This document shows, one piece after another, positions 31,414 through 40,705 of a stretch of DNA of 64,000 bases (its first letter is position 1; every line of letters starts with the position of its first letter). The notes under the pieces were generated by a model. The model was given only the letters and a program-made list of their open reading frames with translations. It was not told the DNA's origin and searched no databases. A program made the translations under genes and the position numbers. This DNA comes from Sulfitobacter sp. D7. GTDB taxonomy: Bacteria > Pseudomonadota > Alphaproteobacteria > Rhodobacterales > Rhodobacteraceae. The stretch covers positions 186,001 through 250,000 of the forward strand of contig NZ_CP020694.1 in the NCBI RefSeq assembly GCF_003611275.1. Reading direction: 5' to 3'.

Positions 31414-32655
31414 ATGAGTGACACATCTCAAGAGCGCCAGACGCTTTCATTCGACAGCGATGCTGGCTCGAAACGGTCGAAATTCATCGCCGGTGGAATC
31501 GCGCTGTTGATCGGACTTTGGATGGGCAGCGGCTATATCATTCCCGCCGAAGAAACCGAGGAAGCCGCACCTGCCCCCCTCTCGCCCGAGGCGGTGACAG
31601 TGGCCGTGCGCGGCTCTCAAGCCAAAAGTGTGACGCAGGTCTTTGTGGCCGAAGGTCAGGCCCTGCCGGACCGCGACACGATGGTCCGCGCCGAAGCAGG
31701 CGGAGAAATCGCCGAGGTGCTGGTCGCCAAGGGCGATGTGGTCGACGCGGGCGCGTTGATCGCGCGGCTCAGCACCACGGCGCGCGATTCCGATCTGGCC
31801 CGCGCCCGCGAGGAATTAAGCCGCGCACAGCGGGAATACGACAATGCCGAAGCCCTACTGGACCGGGGCGTCTCGACCGTGGACCGGGTCAGCCAAGCGC
31901 GGGCGACCTTGGCCGCCGCGCAGGCGTCGGTCACTTCAGCCGAAGAGGCGCTGAACAACACCGAAATCCGCGCCCCCTTTCCCGGTCGGTTAGAGATGCT
32001 GGATATCTCTGCCGGAGAGTTCGTCTCCACCGGTGAGGAAATCGCACGTCTGGTCGACAACACCCCGCTGACGATCCAAGTGCAGGTGCCTCAGCAGTCG
32101 CTGAAAGACATCAAGGAAGGGCAAAGCGCCGAGGTCGTGTTCATCACCGGGACAGAGGCGCAGGGCAAGGTGCAATTCGTCTCAAGCAGCGCCAGCGCCG
32201 AAACCCGGACCTTTACCGCCGAGGTTAGGGTCGAAAACGCCGATGGTGCGATTCCTGCCGGTATCTCGGCCCGCGTGCGTATTCCTACGGGCGAGACCCG
32301 CGCGCATTTCGTTTCTCCGGCGATCCTGTCCTTGGACACCAATGGCACATTGGGTGTCAAAACCGTGAATGACGAGGACAAGGTCGTTTTCAACAAGATC
32401 GCGATCGTGCGTGCCCAGACCGATGGTATCTGGATTGCGGGCCTGCCGGAAGAGGCCGAAATCATCACCATCGGGCAGGGTTTCGTGAACGACGGAGAGA
32501 CCGTTAACCCCCAGCCCGAAACCGGCACGGATTCAAGCCCCGAGGGGCAGCCGATGGCGGGCGTGCCTGAGATTGACGAATTGGAGGAACAGCCAGCCGG
32601 TGATGGGCAGATCACCGGCAGCGCCGAAGCCGCCCAGCCGGAGCAGGTGGAATGA
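31414..32655 (+). CDS. RND efflux periplasmic adaptor (membrane fusion protein)
   Basis: 413 residues. There is one N-terminal membrane helix (about 28-45), a lipoyl-like hairpin, a coiled-coil segment with alternating Ala/Arg/Glu (about 125-175) and beta-barrel domains. A Glu/Pro-rich tail of about 45 residues at the C-terminus is probably disordered. The adaptor links the pump to an outer-membrane channel, and no channel gene is present here. ATGA overlap with the pump gene. Confidence 0.9.
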   Translation: MSDTSQERQTLSFDSDAGSKRSKFIAGGIALLIGLWMGSGYIIPAEETEEAAPAPLSPEAVTVAVRGSQAKSVTQVFVAEGQALPDRDTMVRAEAGGEIAEVLVAKGDVVDAGALIARLSTTARDSDLARAREELSRAQREYDNAEALLDRGVSTVDRVSQARATLAAAQASVTSAEEALNNTEIRAPFPGRLEMLDISAGEFVSTGEEIARLVDNTPLTIQVQVPQQSLKDIKEGQSAEVVFITGTEAQGKVQFVSSSASAETRTFTAEVRVENADGAIPAGISARVRIPTGETRAHFVSPAILSLDTNGTLGVKTVNDEDKVVFNKIAIVRAQTDGIWIAGLPEEAEIITIGQGFVNDGETVNPQPETGTDSSPEGQPMAGVPEIDELEEQPAGDGQITGSAEAAQPEQVE

Positions 32656-35600
32656 ACGCGCTGATCGACGCCGCTTTCAGCCGCGCCCGCGTGGTGATCC
32701 TGAGCTTGGTGATGATCTTGGCCGTCGGTGCCTATGCCTATATCGGCATCCCCAAGGAAAGCTCGCCCGAGATTCCGATCCCGACACTCTATGTCTCGAC
32801 CTCGCTCGAAGGTATCTCTCCGGAAGATAGCGAACGGCTATTGGTCGAACCGCTTGAGACCGAACTCAGTGCCATTACCGGGCTGAAACAGATCACCTCC
32901 AACGGCGCCGAAGGTCATGCCTCGGTGCAGTTGGAGTTCGAGCCGGGTTTTGATTCCGACGAGGCGCTCGACAAGGTGCGCGAAGGCGTGGACCGGGCCA
33001 AGTCGGACCTGCCCGAAGACGCCACCGATCCGGTCGTGACCGAGATCAACACAGCGCTTTTCCCGATCCTGACAGCGATCCTGTCCGGCCCGGTGCCGGA
33101 ACGGACGCTCAACACCATATCGGAGGAGTTGAAGGACGCGATTGAGGGGCTGTCAGGCGTGCTTGAGGTCGATGTCGGCGGTGAGCGTACGGAACTTCTG
33201 GAGGTGCTGATCGACCCCACAGTGTTCGAGACCTACAACATCTCTTTTGAAGAGCTGATCAGCCAGATCAACCGCAACAACCGCCTGATTGCGGCGGGGG
33301 CGATTGAAAGCGGCGCGGGGCGGCTGGTGCTCAAAGTGCCGGGGCTGATCGAGAATGTCGAAGATGTCATGTCGCTGCCGATCAAGGTGCGTGGCGATAC
33401 GGTGGTGACCTTCGCCGATGTCGCCGCGATCCGCCGGACGTTCAAAGACCCCACCGGTTTTGCCCGTATCGACGGCCAGCCCGCGCTGGCGCTTGAGATC
33501 AAGAAACGCTCCGGCGCGAATATCATCGAAACAGTCGCCGCCGTGCGTGAGTTGATCGACGAGATGCGCGCGGAATGGCCCGACAGCATCACAGTCAAAT
33601 ACACCCAAGACGAATCCGAGCAGGTCCAAGACATGCTCAGCGATCTTGAGGCCAATGTCATCGCGGCGGTGATCCTTGTGATGATCGTGATCGTCTGGGC
33701 CTTGGGCGTCCGCTCGGCGCTGCTGGTGGGGCTGGCGATTCCGGGGGCGTTTTTGGCTGGGGTCACGGCGCTTTGGGTCATGGGCTATACGATGAACCTC
33801 GTGGTGCTCTTCTCGCTGATCCTTGTGGTGGGGATGCTGGTGGACGGGGCCATTGTGACCACCGAACTGGCCGACCGCCGCCTGCAAGAGGGGCATGCGC
33901 CCCGCGCTGCCTATGCCCATGCCGCCAAGCGTATGGCATGGCCGATCATCGCCTCTACCGCCACGACGCTCAGCGTGTTCTTTCCGTTGCTGTTTTGGAC
34001 CGGCACGGTGGGGGAGTTCATGAAGTTCCTGCCCATCACCGTGATCCTGACCCTGACCGCATCGCTTTTCATGGCGCTGGTTTTCATTCCCGTGGTTGGC
34101 GGGATCATCGGCAAACGGCCCCCGCAATCCGCTAAGGATAAGGCCACGCTCTATGCCGCCGAACAGGGGGATCCGCGTGACCTGAAGGGCTTCACCGGCG
34201 GCTATGTCAAACTGCTGCAATTCGCCATTCTGCGGCCATGGATGACGCTGATCCTTGCCATTGCCATGCTGATGGGCGGCTTCACCGCCTATGCGCAATT
34301 TGGCAACGGCATCACCTTTTTCCCTGAGGTAGAGCCTGATTTTGCGCAGGTACAGGTGCGCGCGCGGGACAATTTCTCGATCTACGAACAAGACGCGCTG
34401 GTGCGGCAGGTCGAGCAACGTCTCTTTGCCTACGACGAGATTGCCAGCGTCTATGCCCGCACCGGCAGCAGCAACCGCGACAGCGCCGACCTGATCGGCA
34501 CCATTCAGGTTGAGTTCACCGAATGGGACGAACGGCGGACCGCTGCCATGATCGGCGAAGAAATCCGGACCGAGATGGCGGCCATTCCGGGGATCGACGT
34601 ACAGGTTCAGACCGCCTCGAACGGCCCATCGGCGGGCAAGCCGGTCAATCTGCGGGTCCAAGCCCATGATCCTGAGGTGCAGCAACAGGTGGTCGACCAA
34701 ATCCGCGAAAAGATGGCCGATATCGGCGGCTTTACCGACGTGACCGACTCGCGCCCCCTGCCGGGGGTGGAATGGCGCATCGCGGTGAACCGCTCTGAGG
34801 CGGCGCGGTTTGGGGCCGATATCTCGACACTGGGGCAGGCTGTGCAACTGCTGACGCGGGGCATCACCGTGGCGGATTACCGGCCCGATGATGCCGAAGG
34901 CTCCATCGACATCAACGTGCGCTTCCCGTCGGATGAGCGCACACTGGAAGAGTTGCAATCGCTGCGGGTGCCGACCTCGGCGGGGCTGGTGCCGATCTCG
35001 AACTTCGTGACCTTTGAGCCAAGTCCCCGCACCGGTACGATCACGCGGGTGGATCAAGAGCGGGTGGTGACGATTGAGGCCAATGTCGCACCGGGCGTTC
35101 TGGTGAACGACCAAACCGTCGCCCTGCGCAGCGCGATTGACGCGATGGACCTGCCGCCGGGTGTCGAAGCCTCTTTCGCCGGGGAGGCGGAGGACCAGCA
35201 GGAATCGATGATTTTCCTCGCGGGGGCGTTTATTACCGCGATTTTCCTGATGTTCGTGATCCTCGTGATCCAGTTCAACAGCTTCTACCAAGCCTTTGTC
35301 GTCATGTCGGCCATCGTGTTTTCGATTGCCGGGGTGCTGTTCGGCCTGTTGATCACCGGGCGGCCCTTTGGGGTGGTCATGGGGGGGATCGGTGTGATCG
35401 CCTTGGCGGGGATCGTGGTGAACAATAACATCGTTTTGATCGACACCTATAATGACCTCAAAAAAGCGGGGCTGTCGCCGCTGGAGGCCGCGCTGCGCAC
35501 CGGGGCGCAGCGTTTGCGTCCGGTGGTGCTGACCTCGGTCACCACGGCGCTTGGCCTGATGCCCATGGTGATCGGCCTCAACATCAATTTTTTCACCCGT

Positions 35601-35783
35601 GAGATCGTCTATGGCGCCCCCTCTACCCAGTGGTGGACCGAGCTGAGTTCGGCCATCGCGGGCGGTCTGGTGGTGGCCACTGTGCTGACGCTGGTGGTGA
35701 CACCGGCGATGCTGATGTTGGGAGAAAAGAAAGCGAAACGCGCCGAGCCGACCCCGCAAGAGCCGGAACCGGTCGCGATCTAA
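32652..35783 (+). CDS. RND multidrug efflux pump (AcrB/MdtB superfamily)
   Basis: 1043 residues, the usual RND length, with a first helix near residue 15, two large periplasmic loops and twelve helices in the 1+5+1+5 pattern. Helix 4 carries LILVVGMLVDGAIVTTEL, with the family's proton-relay region. It exports toxic compounds from the periplasm using the proton gradient. Substrate range is unknown. It ends the operon MarR-adaptor-pump. Confidence 0.93.
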   Translation: MNALIDAAFSRARVVILSLVMILAVGAYAYIGIPKESSPEIPIPTLYVSTSLEGISPEDSERLLVEPLETELSAITGLKQITSNGAEGHASVQLEFEPGFDSDEALDKVREGVDRAKSDLPEDATDPVVTEINTALFPILTAILSGPVPERTLNTISEELKDAIEGLSGVLEVDVGGERTELLEVLIDPTVFETYNISFEELISQINRNNRLIAAGAIESGAGRLVLKVPGLIENVEDVMSLPIKVRGDTVVTFADVAAIRRTFKDPTGFARIDGQPALALEIKKRSGANIIETVAAVRELIDEMRAEWPDSITVKYTQDESEQVQDMLSDLEANVIAAVILVMIVIVWALGVRSALLVGLAIPGAFLAGVTALWVMGYTMNLVVLFSLILVVGMLVDGAIVTTELADRRLQEGHAPRAAYAHAAKRMAWPIIASTATTLSVFFPLLFWTGTVGEFMKFLPITVILTLTASLFMALVFIPVVGGIIGKRPPQSAKDKATLYAAEQGDPRDLKGFTGGYVKLLQFAILRPWMTLILAIAMLMGGFTAYAQFGNGITFFPEVEPDFAQVQVRARDNFSIYEQDALVRQVEQRLFAYDEIASVYARTGSSNRDSADLIGTIQVEFTEWDERRTAAMIGEEIRTEMAAIPGIDVQVQTASNGPSAGKPVNLRVQAHDPEVQQQVVDQIREKMADIGGFTDVTDSRPLPGVEWRIAVNRSEAARFGADISTLGQAVQLLTRGITVADYRPDDAEGSIDINVRFPSDERTLEELQSLRVPTSAGLVPISNFVTFEPSPRTGTITRVDQERVVTIEANVAPGVLVNDQTVALRSAIDAMDLPPGVEASFAGEAEDQQESMIFLAGAFITAIFLMFVILVIQFNSFYQAFVVMSAIVFSIAGVLFGLLITGRPFGVVMGGIGVIALAGIVVNNNIVLIDTYNDLKKAGLSPLEAALRTGAQRLRPVVLTSVTTALGLMPMVIGLNINFFTREIVYGAPSTQWWTELSSAIAGGLVVATVLTLVVTPAMLMLGEKKAKRAEPTPQEPEPVAI

Positions 35784-35794
35784 GCCAAGGTCAT

Positions 35795-35830
35795 GCGGCC
35801 CAAGATCAGGCGGCCCAAGATCAGGCGGCC
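35795..35830 (+). repeat. Short 15-bp tandem repeat at the RND/ptsN junction
   Basis: The unit GCGGCCCAAGATCAG occurs twice (35795-35809, 35810-35824), followed by a partial third (GCGGCC). The repeat extends into the last codons of ptsN, so it marks the convergent 3' ends. Confidence 0.7.
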
Positions 35831-36285
35831 TTGTCGGCCTTGTCCTCGGTCAGGATGGTGTAAAGCGTGGCCGGGTCGGGGTTCGACCGCAGCTTGGTGC
35901 AGATGCTGGTGTCGCGCAGCGTGCGGGCCACCAGTGCCAGCGCCTTGAGGTGCTCCACCCCCGCATCTTCGGGGGCGAAGAGGGCAAAGGCCACATCGAC
36001 TGGCTGACGATCGACCGAAGAGAAATCAATCGGTTTGTCCAGCAGCACGAAAGCACCGACAACCTTGTCGATCCCGTCCATTCGCGCATGGGGCAGGGCG
36101 ACGCCGTGGCCGACTCCGGTCGGCCCGAGGGTTTCGCGCGTCATCAGCGCATCCACCACTTGGCCGGCCGGCAGCCCATAGGCTTGCTGGGCGAGTTCGC
36201 CGATATCCTGCATCAGACGCTTCTTGCTCGAAGCCGAAGTCAAAACCTTCACGGCCTCTGGCTTGAGGAGTTTGCCGAAATCCAT
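35821..36285 (-). CDS. ptsN: Nitrogen-type PTS enzyme IIA (PtsN)
   Basis: 154 residues of the EIIA-Ntr/mannitol-fructose fold with phospho-accepting H66 in GVALPHARMDG. It takes phosphate from the nitrogen PTS chain and regulates targets such as potassium transport by binding. It lies 40 bp downstream of hpf on the same strand, in the conserved lptB-(rpoN)-hpf-ptsN neighbourhood. Confidence 0.93.
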   Translation of the reverse strand: MDFGKLLKPEAVKVLTSASSKKRLMQDIGELAQQAYGLPAGQVVDALMTRETLGPTGVGHGVALPHARMDGIDKVVGAFVLLDKPIDFSSVDRQPVDVAFALFAPEDAGVEHLKALALVARTLRDTSICTKLRSNPDPATLYTILTEDKADKAA

Positions 36286-36325
36286 TCCGCTCGCCCTGCT
36301 CTTTGGCGGATATTACCGCCGTGGG

Positions 36326-36892
36326 TTACGAAGGGTCGATCCAGCCGATGTTGCCGTCTTCTCGACGGTACACGACGTTCATCCCTTCCTGGCCTTCCTT
36401 GCGAAACAGCAGCACCGGGTCGCCCGACAATTCCATCTGCATCACCGCTTCACCGACAGACAAAGTTGGCACCTTTGTCTGCATCTCTGCAATGATCATG
36501 GGTTGGAGGGTATCAGGTTCCTGCGCATCTGAATCGCTGTCTGACGCGAGGATATAGGAGGACGCACCCAAAAGTTCAACCGGTTCGGCGCGTTCTTTGT
36601 GATGGTCCTTCAGGCGGCGCTTGTAGCGGCGCAGCTGTTTTTCCATCTTTTCGCAGCAGCTATCGAAGGCGGCATAGATCTCTGTCGCCTTGGCCTTGGC
36701 CGACGCATTGAGACCGGTGGAAAGATGCACGGTGGCCTCGCAGGCAAATTCGTGACCTGTTTTGGAAAACACCACCAGAGCATCTGTCGGGCGTTCGGCA
36801 TATTTGCTGACCGCCTCGTCCAGTTCGGTCCGGACATGTGTCCGGAGCGCATCGCCAATGTCGATCTGTTTGCCACTGATCTGATACCGCAT
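36326..36892 (-). CDS. hpf: Ribosome hibernation promoting factor, long form
   Basis: 188 residues, start at the ATG after AAGGAGACGAT. The N-terminal S30AE domain (about 1-100) is followed by a linker and the C-terminal domain (about 130-185, ending in the EDGNIGWIDPS stretch) that dimerises in long HPFs. It inactivates ribosomes as 100S dimers in stationary phase. It is followed by ptsN. Confidence 0.93.
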   Translation of the reverse strand: MRYQISGKQIDIGDALRTHVRTELDEAVSKYAERPTDALVVFSKTGHEFACEATVHLSTGLNASAKAKATEIYAAFDSCCEKMEKQLRRYKRRLKDHHKERAEPVELLGASSYILASDSDSDAQEPDTLQPMIIAEMQTKVPTLSVGEAVMQMELSGDPVLLFRKEGQEGMNVVYRREDGNIGWIDPS

Positions 36893-37200
36893 ATCGTCTC
36901 CTTGTCTTTCTTGTTCCGAACATTGCCAAACGGTCCACATGCGTGGAGCGCGACAACTTTCAGATATGGAGGAATGGTGCTGCGACCAGGATGATTTTAA
37001 CCGTTCCTTCGCGGGAAGGGCGATGCAGGATCAAACAGGAACGCGATGTCACCATAGGTCAATGAGGCCGCGTTTCCGTTTGAAAGTCAATGGCGCCGAT
37101 GCACCCGCCATTCTTTTATCGCTACAATCAGAGCGGTTTTCCGCAAAGTGCAGGCAGGGCCCTGCCGAGGGCTGAAAGGCCGGGCGAAACGCGCTAAGTC
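36893..37200. other. 308-bp intergenic region between lptB and hpf
   Basis: This gap occupies the place where many Proteobacteria carry rpoN. I see no RpoN-like frame or remnant on either strand. It contains a 14-bp perfect palindrome GGCAGGGCCCTGCC (37153-37166) shortly past the lptB stop and must hold the hpf promoter, but no convincing -35/-10 pair or EcfG motif: GGAAC boxes occur but lack a -10 box at the right distance. Confidence 0.6.
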
Positions 37201-37956
37201 TTAGGAAATACGGAAGTTATCGCCAAGGTAGACGCGGCGCACATTCTCGTTTTGCACAACTTCTTCGGGCGTTCCGGACATCAGAACTTTGCCCTCATGC
37301 AGGATATAGGCGCGGTCCACGATCTCTAGGGTTTCGCGGACGTTGTGGTCGGTGATCAGCACGCCGATGCCACGTTTTTTAAGGTCGGCAACCAATTGCC
37401 GGATGTCCCCGACAGAGATCGGATCGACCCCGGCAAAGGGTTCGTCAAGCAGCAGATAGTTGGGATTGGCGGCCAGACAGCGGGCGATTTCGACCCGGCG
37501 ACGCTCCCCACCCGACAGGGCCAGCGCAGGCGCGCGGCGCAGGTGTTCGATGGAAAACTCGGTCAGCAGCTCTTCGAGCCGTTCGCGGCGCTGGTGACGG
37601 TGTTTGACCCGGATATCGAGAATCGCGCTGATGTTGTCTTGCACCGACAGCCCGCGAAAGATGCTCATTTCCTGCGGCAGATAGCCGATTCCCAACTGCG
37701 CGCGGCGGTACATCGGCAGGGTGGTGACATCCTTGCCATCCACCGTGACGCGCCCGCCTTCGGGCGTGACCAGCCCGGCCACCGCGTAGAAAGTCGTGGT
37801 CTTGCCCGACCCGTTCGGCCCCAGCAGCGCCACGACCTCACCCCGGTCAAGCTCCATCGAAAAGTCGCGGATTACCGCTTTCTTGCGATAAGACTTGCGC
37901 AAATGCTGAATGCGCAGGCCGGATTCGCCCCCGGCGACTTTAAGCTCGGGCGGCAT
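37201..37956 (-). CDS. lptB: LPS export ABC ATPase LptB
   Basis: 251 residues with Walker [11 protein letters not shown], signature [13 protein letters not shown], Walker [14 protein letters not shown] and the switch His in [11 protein letters not shown]. It powers extraction of lipopolysaccharide from the inner membrane by LptFG. The start overlaps the lptA stop (TGATG). Members of this family have a C-terminal extension after the ABC fold, present here. Confidence 0.95.
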   Translation of the reverse strand: MPPELKVAGGESGLRIQHLRKSYRKKAVIRDFSMELDRGEVVALLGPNGSGKTTTFYAVAGLVTPEGGRVTVDGKDVTTLPMYRRAQLGIGYLPQEMSIFRGLSVQDNISAILDIRVKHRHQRRERLEELLTEFSIEHLRRAPALALSGGERRRVEIARCLAANPNYLLLDEPFAGVDPISVGDIRQLVADLKKRGIGVLITDHNVRETLEIVDRAYILHEGKVLMSGTPEEVVQNENVRRVYLGDNFRIS

Positions 37957-38450
37957 CAGTTGCCGCTGCCGGGCTGCAAAATGGTCTTCACGCCGCCTGA
38001 CATCTGCGCCGTGCCGTCGTTTAGGTTTACCGTCATTTCCTGCGCGCTCAGCGCACTTGGGCCTTGGGTCATCAGCACATCGCCGCTCATTACCAAGGTG
38101 CCTGCGTCGATATCATAGTCGGCCCGCTGCGATTCAGCGGCGTCTTCACCCGCGACCAAGACCACGCCGCCGGTTGCTTCCAACTTGGCGATGCCTTGAT
38201 CCGACGCGCGATAGATCACCTCGACCTTGCCGGCGGACAGGGTCATTTCGCCCTGCGAAATCAACACATTGCCAGTAAAGACCGCGGTGCCCGTGGCGTT
38301 GTCGACCGATAGGTTGTCGGCGGTCACTTCGACGGGCAGGCTGGTATCTTGCTCTAGCGCGCCAAAGGCCACATCGGCAGATTGGGCAGAGACAGGGGCG
38401 GCATGCAGCGCGAGAAACAGCGGCAGCATCAAAATAATCAAATGTCTCAA
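37956..38450 (-). CDS. lptA: LPS transport periplasmic protein LptA
   Basis: 164 residues, OstA-like beta-jellyroll with a signal peptide cleaved near VSA-QSA. The start is probably a TTG at 38450, since that keeps the basic MRH before the signal helix; the first ATG (38429) would give a signal peptide with no positive charge. LptA forms the filament that carries LPS across the periplasm. It lies 5 nt downstream of lptC. Confidence 0.88.
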   Translation of the reverse strand: MRHLIILMLPLFLALHAAPVSAQSADVAFGALEQDTSLPVEVTADNLSVDNATGTAVFTGNVLISQGEMTLSAGKVEVIYRASDQGIAKLEATGGVVLVAGEDAAESQRADYDIDAGTLVMSGDVLMTQGPSALSAQEMTVNLNDGTAQMSGGVKTILQPGSGN

Positions 38451-38455
38451 GGCAG

Positions 38456-39064
38456 TTACTCTTTCGTTGCTTGCGGCGTGTATATCAGTTTCACACCCTT
38501 TGTGAAAAGCAATTGCGATCCGGCGCTGTTCTGGCGGTTGGTGATGGCCATGCGCCCGGCGGTGATCTCGCCCACGGGGCTGGTGGCTTTGACCGGGCCG
38601 GGTGATAGCAGATCTAGTGTGGTGAGGTTCGAAGTCATCCGGTCCGACAGAATCTGGTAGCCGGTTGAGGTGCTAACCCGCACATCGCCCGCCAGTTCCG
38701 CTTCTTCCGCGCCGGTGTCAAACCGACCTCTGTTGGATTGCAGAGTGATCTTGGCACCGCCCTGCAGGTCCAGCGTCGCCTCGATCTCTTCGGCCTCGTT
38801 GGTGCCGGTTTCCCCGCCGGGGGTGGTCAGCTTTTCCGCCGAGAATGAGATCAGATCGCCCTCCGCCGTGGTGCCGGAATAGAAGGGGCCGGTGATCTGC
38901 TGGTCGCGCAGCCGCTCTTGCACTTCTTTATCTGCAAAGGGGATCACCGCCTGCGGTTCAATCGCGCGCGACAGCAAAAACAGGGTCGACAGCAGCGCCA
39001 GCGCGATCAGCGGAAAGAGCACTTTCAGCCAAGAGACGACGCGAGAGTGGCGGTCACCCTTCAT
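38456..39064 (-). CDS. lptC: LPS export protein LptC
   Basis: 202 residues, with one N-terminal membrane helix (about 13-31) and a periplasmic jellyroll domain with the YSGTTAEGDLISFSAEKL pattern. LptC receives LPS from LptBFG and passes it to LptA. It begins 6 nt after the kdsD stop and precedes lptA, the conserved order. Confidence 0.9.
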   Translation of the reverse strand: MKGDRHSRVVSWLKVLFPLIALALLSTLFLLSRAIEPQAVIPFADKEVQERLRDQQITGPFYSGTTAEGDLISFSAEKLTTPGGETGTNEAEEIEATLDLQGGAKITLQSNRGRFDTGAEEAELAGDVRVSTSTGYQILSDRMTSNLTTLDLLSPGPVKATSPVGEITAGRMAITNRQNSAGSQLLFTKGVKLIYTPQATKE

Positions 39065-39070
39065 CGCAGG

Positions 39071-40039
39071 CTACCCCAGCCCAACGCGCAGGCAGTCGTG
39101 GATATGCAGCAGGCCCACGGGCGATTTGCCGTCGTCCTGCACAGGGTCGGTCACGACCAAGCAAGTGATCTTGCGGTTGTTCATCACGCCCACGGCTTTC
39201 TCGGCGAGTTCTTCAGGGCTGATGGTGACAGGTGAGGGGGTCATGACCTCACGCGCGGTCATGGTCATCAGCCCATCTAAATGACGCGCGAGGTCGCCCA
39301 TGGTGATGATGCCTTCAAGCGTGCCCGCGTCATTGACCACGCAGACCACGCCAAAACCCTTGCGACTGATTTCACTCAGCGCGTCGGCCATGGGCGCATC
39401 TGCGGCGACCAAAGGCAGCGCATCGCCCACATGCATCAAGTCTGCCACACGGCTCAGCCGCGCGCCCAATTTGCCGCCGGGGTGGAAGTCGCGGAAATGC
39501 TCGGCGGTGAAGGCGCGGTTCTCCATCAGGGCCACGGCCACAGCATCGCCCATCGCCAGCGTCAAGGTGGTCGAGGTGGTCGGCACCACGCCGGTGCCGC
39601 AGGCCTCTGCCGCGCGGGGCAACTCCAGCACCACATCGCTGTGGCGGCCCAAGCTGCTGTCGGGGCGGCTGGTAATGCCGATGAGCGGGATCGCATAGCG
39701 GCGCGAATAGGCGATGAGGTTCGCCAGTTCCGGTGCCTCGCCCGAGTTTGAAATCGCCAGCACCACATCAGCCGCAGTGATCATCCCCAGATCGCCGTGG
39801 CTCGCCTCTGCCGGGTGCACGAATTGCGCGGGCGTGCCGGTAGAGGCCAGCGTCGCCGCGATCTTGTTGCCGATATGGCCCGATTTGCCGATGCCGGTGA
39901 CGATCACGCGGCCCTTGCAGGCGCGCATCAGATCGACAGCGGCACGAAAGCGGTCATCAAGGCTGTCGGCCAGCAGCGTCAGCGCCTCGGATTCGCAGAG
40001 GATGACGCGGCGGGCAGTGTCGAGGAAAGGTGTGTTCAT
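39071..40039 (-). CDS. kdsD: Arabinose-5-phosphate isomerase (KpsF/GutQ/KdsD)
   Basis: 322 residues. A sugar isomerase (SIS) domain (about 35-175, with VTGIGKSGHIGNKIAATLAS and the AISNSGEAPEL loop) is followed by two CBS domains. It makes D-arabinose 5-phosphate from ribulose 5-phosphate, the first step of Kdo synthesis for lipid A-core. Start at 40039 overlaps the rnd stop (ATGA). kdsC, often next to it, is absent. Confidence 0.92.
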   Translation of the reverse strand: MNTPFLDTARRVILCESEALTLLADSLDDRFRAAVDLMRACKGRVIVTGIGKSGHIGNKIAATLASTGTPAQFVHPAEASHGDLGMITAADVVLAISNSGEAPELANLIAYSRRYAIPLIGITSRPDSSLGRHSDVVLELPRAAEACGTGVVPTTSTTLTLAMGDAVAVALMENRAFTAEHFRDFHPGGKLGARLSRVADLMHVGDALPLVAADAPMADALSEISRKGFGVVCVVNDAGTLEGIITMGDLARHLDGLMTMTAREVMTPSPVTISPEELAEKAVGVMNNRKITCLVVTDPVQDDGKSPVGLLHIHDCLRVGLG

Positions 40040-40650
40040 GCGTGTGCGAAGATGTCCGTGTCCGGCCATCCCTCCAGATCCAGCCGGGCGCGCATCGGCA
40101 GGAAATCGAAACAGGCCTGCGCCATGTCCATCCGACCTTCGCGTATCAGGCGTTTGTTAAGTTCATCGCGCAGACGGTGCAGATAGAGCACATCCGACGC
40201 GGCATAGTCGATCTGCGCTTGGGTCAGCTTTTCAGCCCCCCAATCGCTGGATTGTTGTTGTTTCGAGATGTCGACGCTCAGCAGTTCTTGGCACAGCTTC
40301 GCCAACCCGTGCCGGTCGGTATATGTGCGCACCAGACGGCTGGCGATCTTGGTGCAATAGACCGGCGCTGCGGTGGCGCCAAAGGTGTTGCGCATCGCGG
40401 CGATGTCAAAACGGCCGTAGTGGAACAGCTTCAGCACATGCGGATCTTCCAACAGCGCGCAGAGGTTCGGCGCCTCGGTCTGGCCCTTGACGACCTGCAC
40501 CAGATGCGCGTGACCATCGCCGCCCGAAAGCTGCACAACACAGAGCCGGTCGCGATGCGGATGCAGCCCCATCGTTTCGCAGTCAATGGCGACCATCGGC
40601 CCAAGGTCGAGGTCATCCGGCAGGTCGTTCTGATAGAGGAAATTTGTCAT
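40036..40650 (-). CDS. rnd: Ribonuclease D-like 3'-5' exonuclease
   Basis: 204 residues of the DEDD exonuclease fold only: VAIDCET (first Asp/Glu), the LFHYGRFDIAAM Asp and the C-terminal DYAASDVLYL. The HRDC domains of E. coli RNase D are missing, as is usual for short alphaproteobacterial versions. I use the ATG at 40650 because MTNFLYQNDLP is the typical start; an upstream in-frame ATG exists at 40680. It probably trims tRNA or other RNA 3' ends. Translationally coupled to kdsD. Confidence 0.88.
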   Translation of the reverse strand: MTNFLYQNDLPDDLDLGPMVAIDCETMGLHPHRDRLCVVQLSGGDGHAHLVQVVKGQTEAPNLCALLEDPHVLKLFHYGRFDIAAMRNTFGATAAPVYCTKIASRLVRTYTDRHGLAKLCQELLSVDISKQQQSSDWGAEKLTQAQIDYAASDVLYLHRLRDELNKRLIREGRMDMAQACFDFLPMRARLDLEGWPDTDIFAHA

Positions 40651-40705
40651 GAGCACGTCTATATCGTGCTTGTCCGGCATGGGAAAGCGGAGGCTTTGCC
40701 CCGGG

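Noticed and set aside
33153..35759. 868-codon minus-strand frame opposite the RND pump
   Set aside because: Its His/Arg/Asp/Gln-rich composition is typical of the complement of a high-GC gene, and the plus strand encodes a full-length RND protein.
35795..35830. 15-bp tandem repeat as a CRISPR-like or attachment site
   Set aside because: There are only two and a half units, no spacers and no mobile genes nearby.
37001..37045. GGAAC boxes in the hpf upstream region as EcfG promoters
   Set aside because: Neither strand shows CGTT or TGTT at 16-17 nt spacing.
36939..37175. Possible small gene in the lptB-hpf gap
   Set aside because: The 78-codon frame has no ribosome site or recognisable domain and codon use unlike its neighbours.
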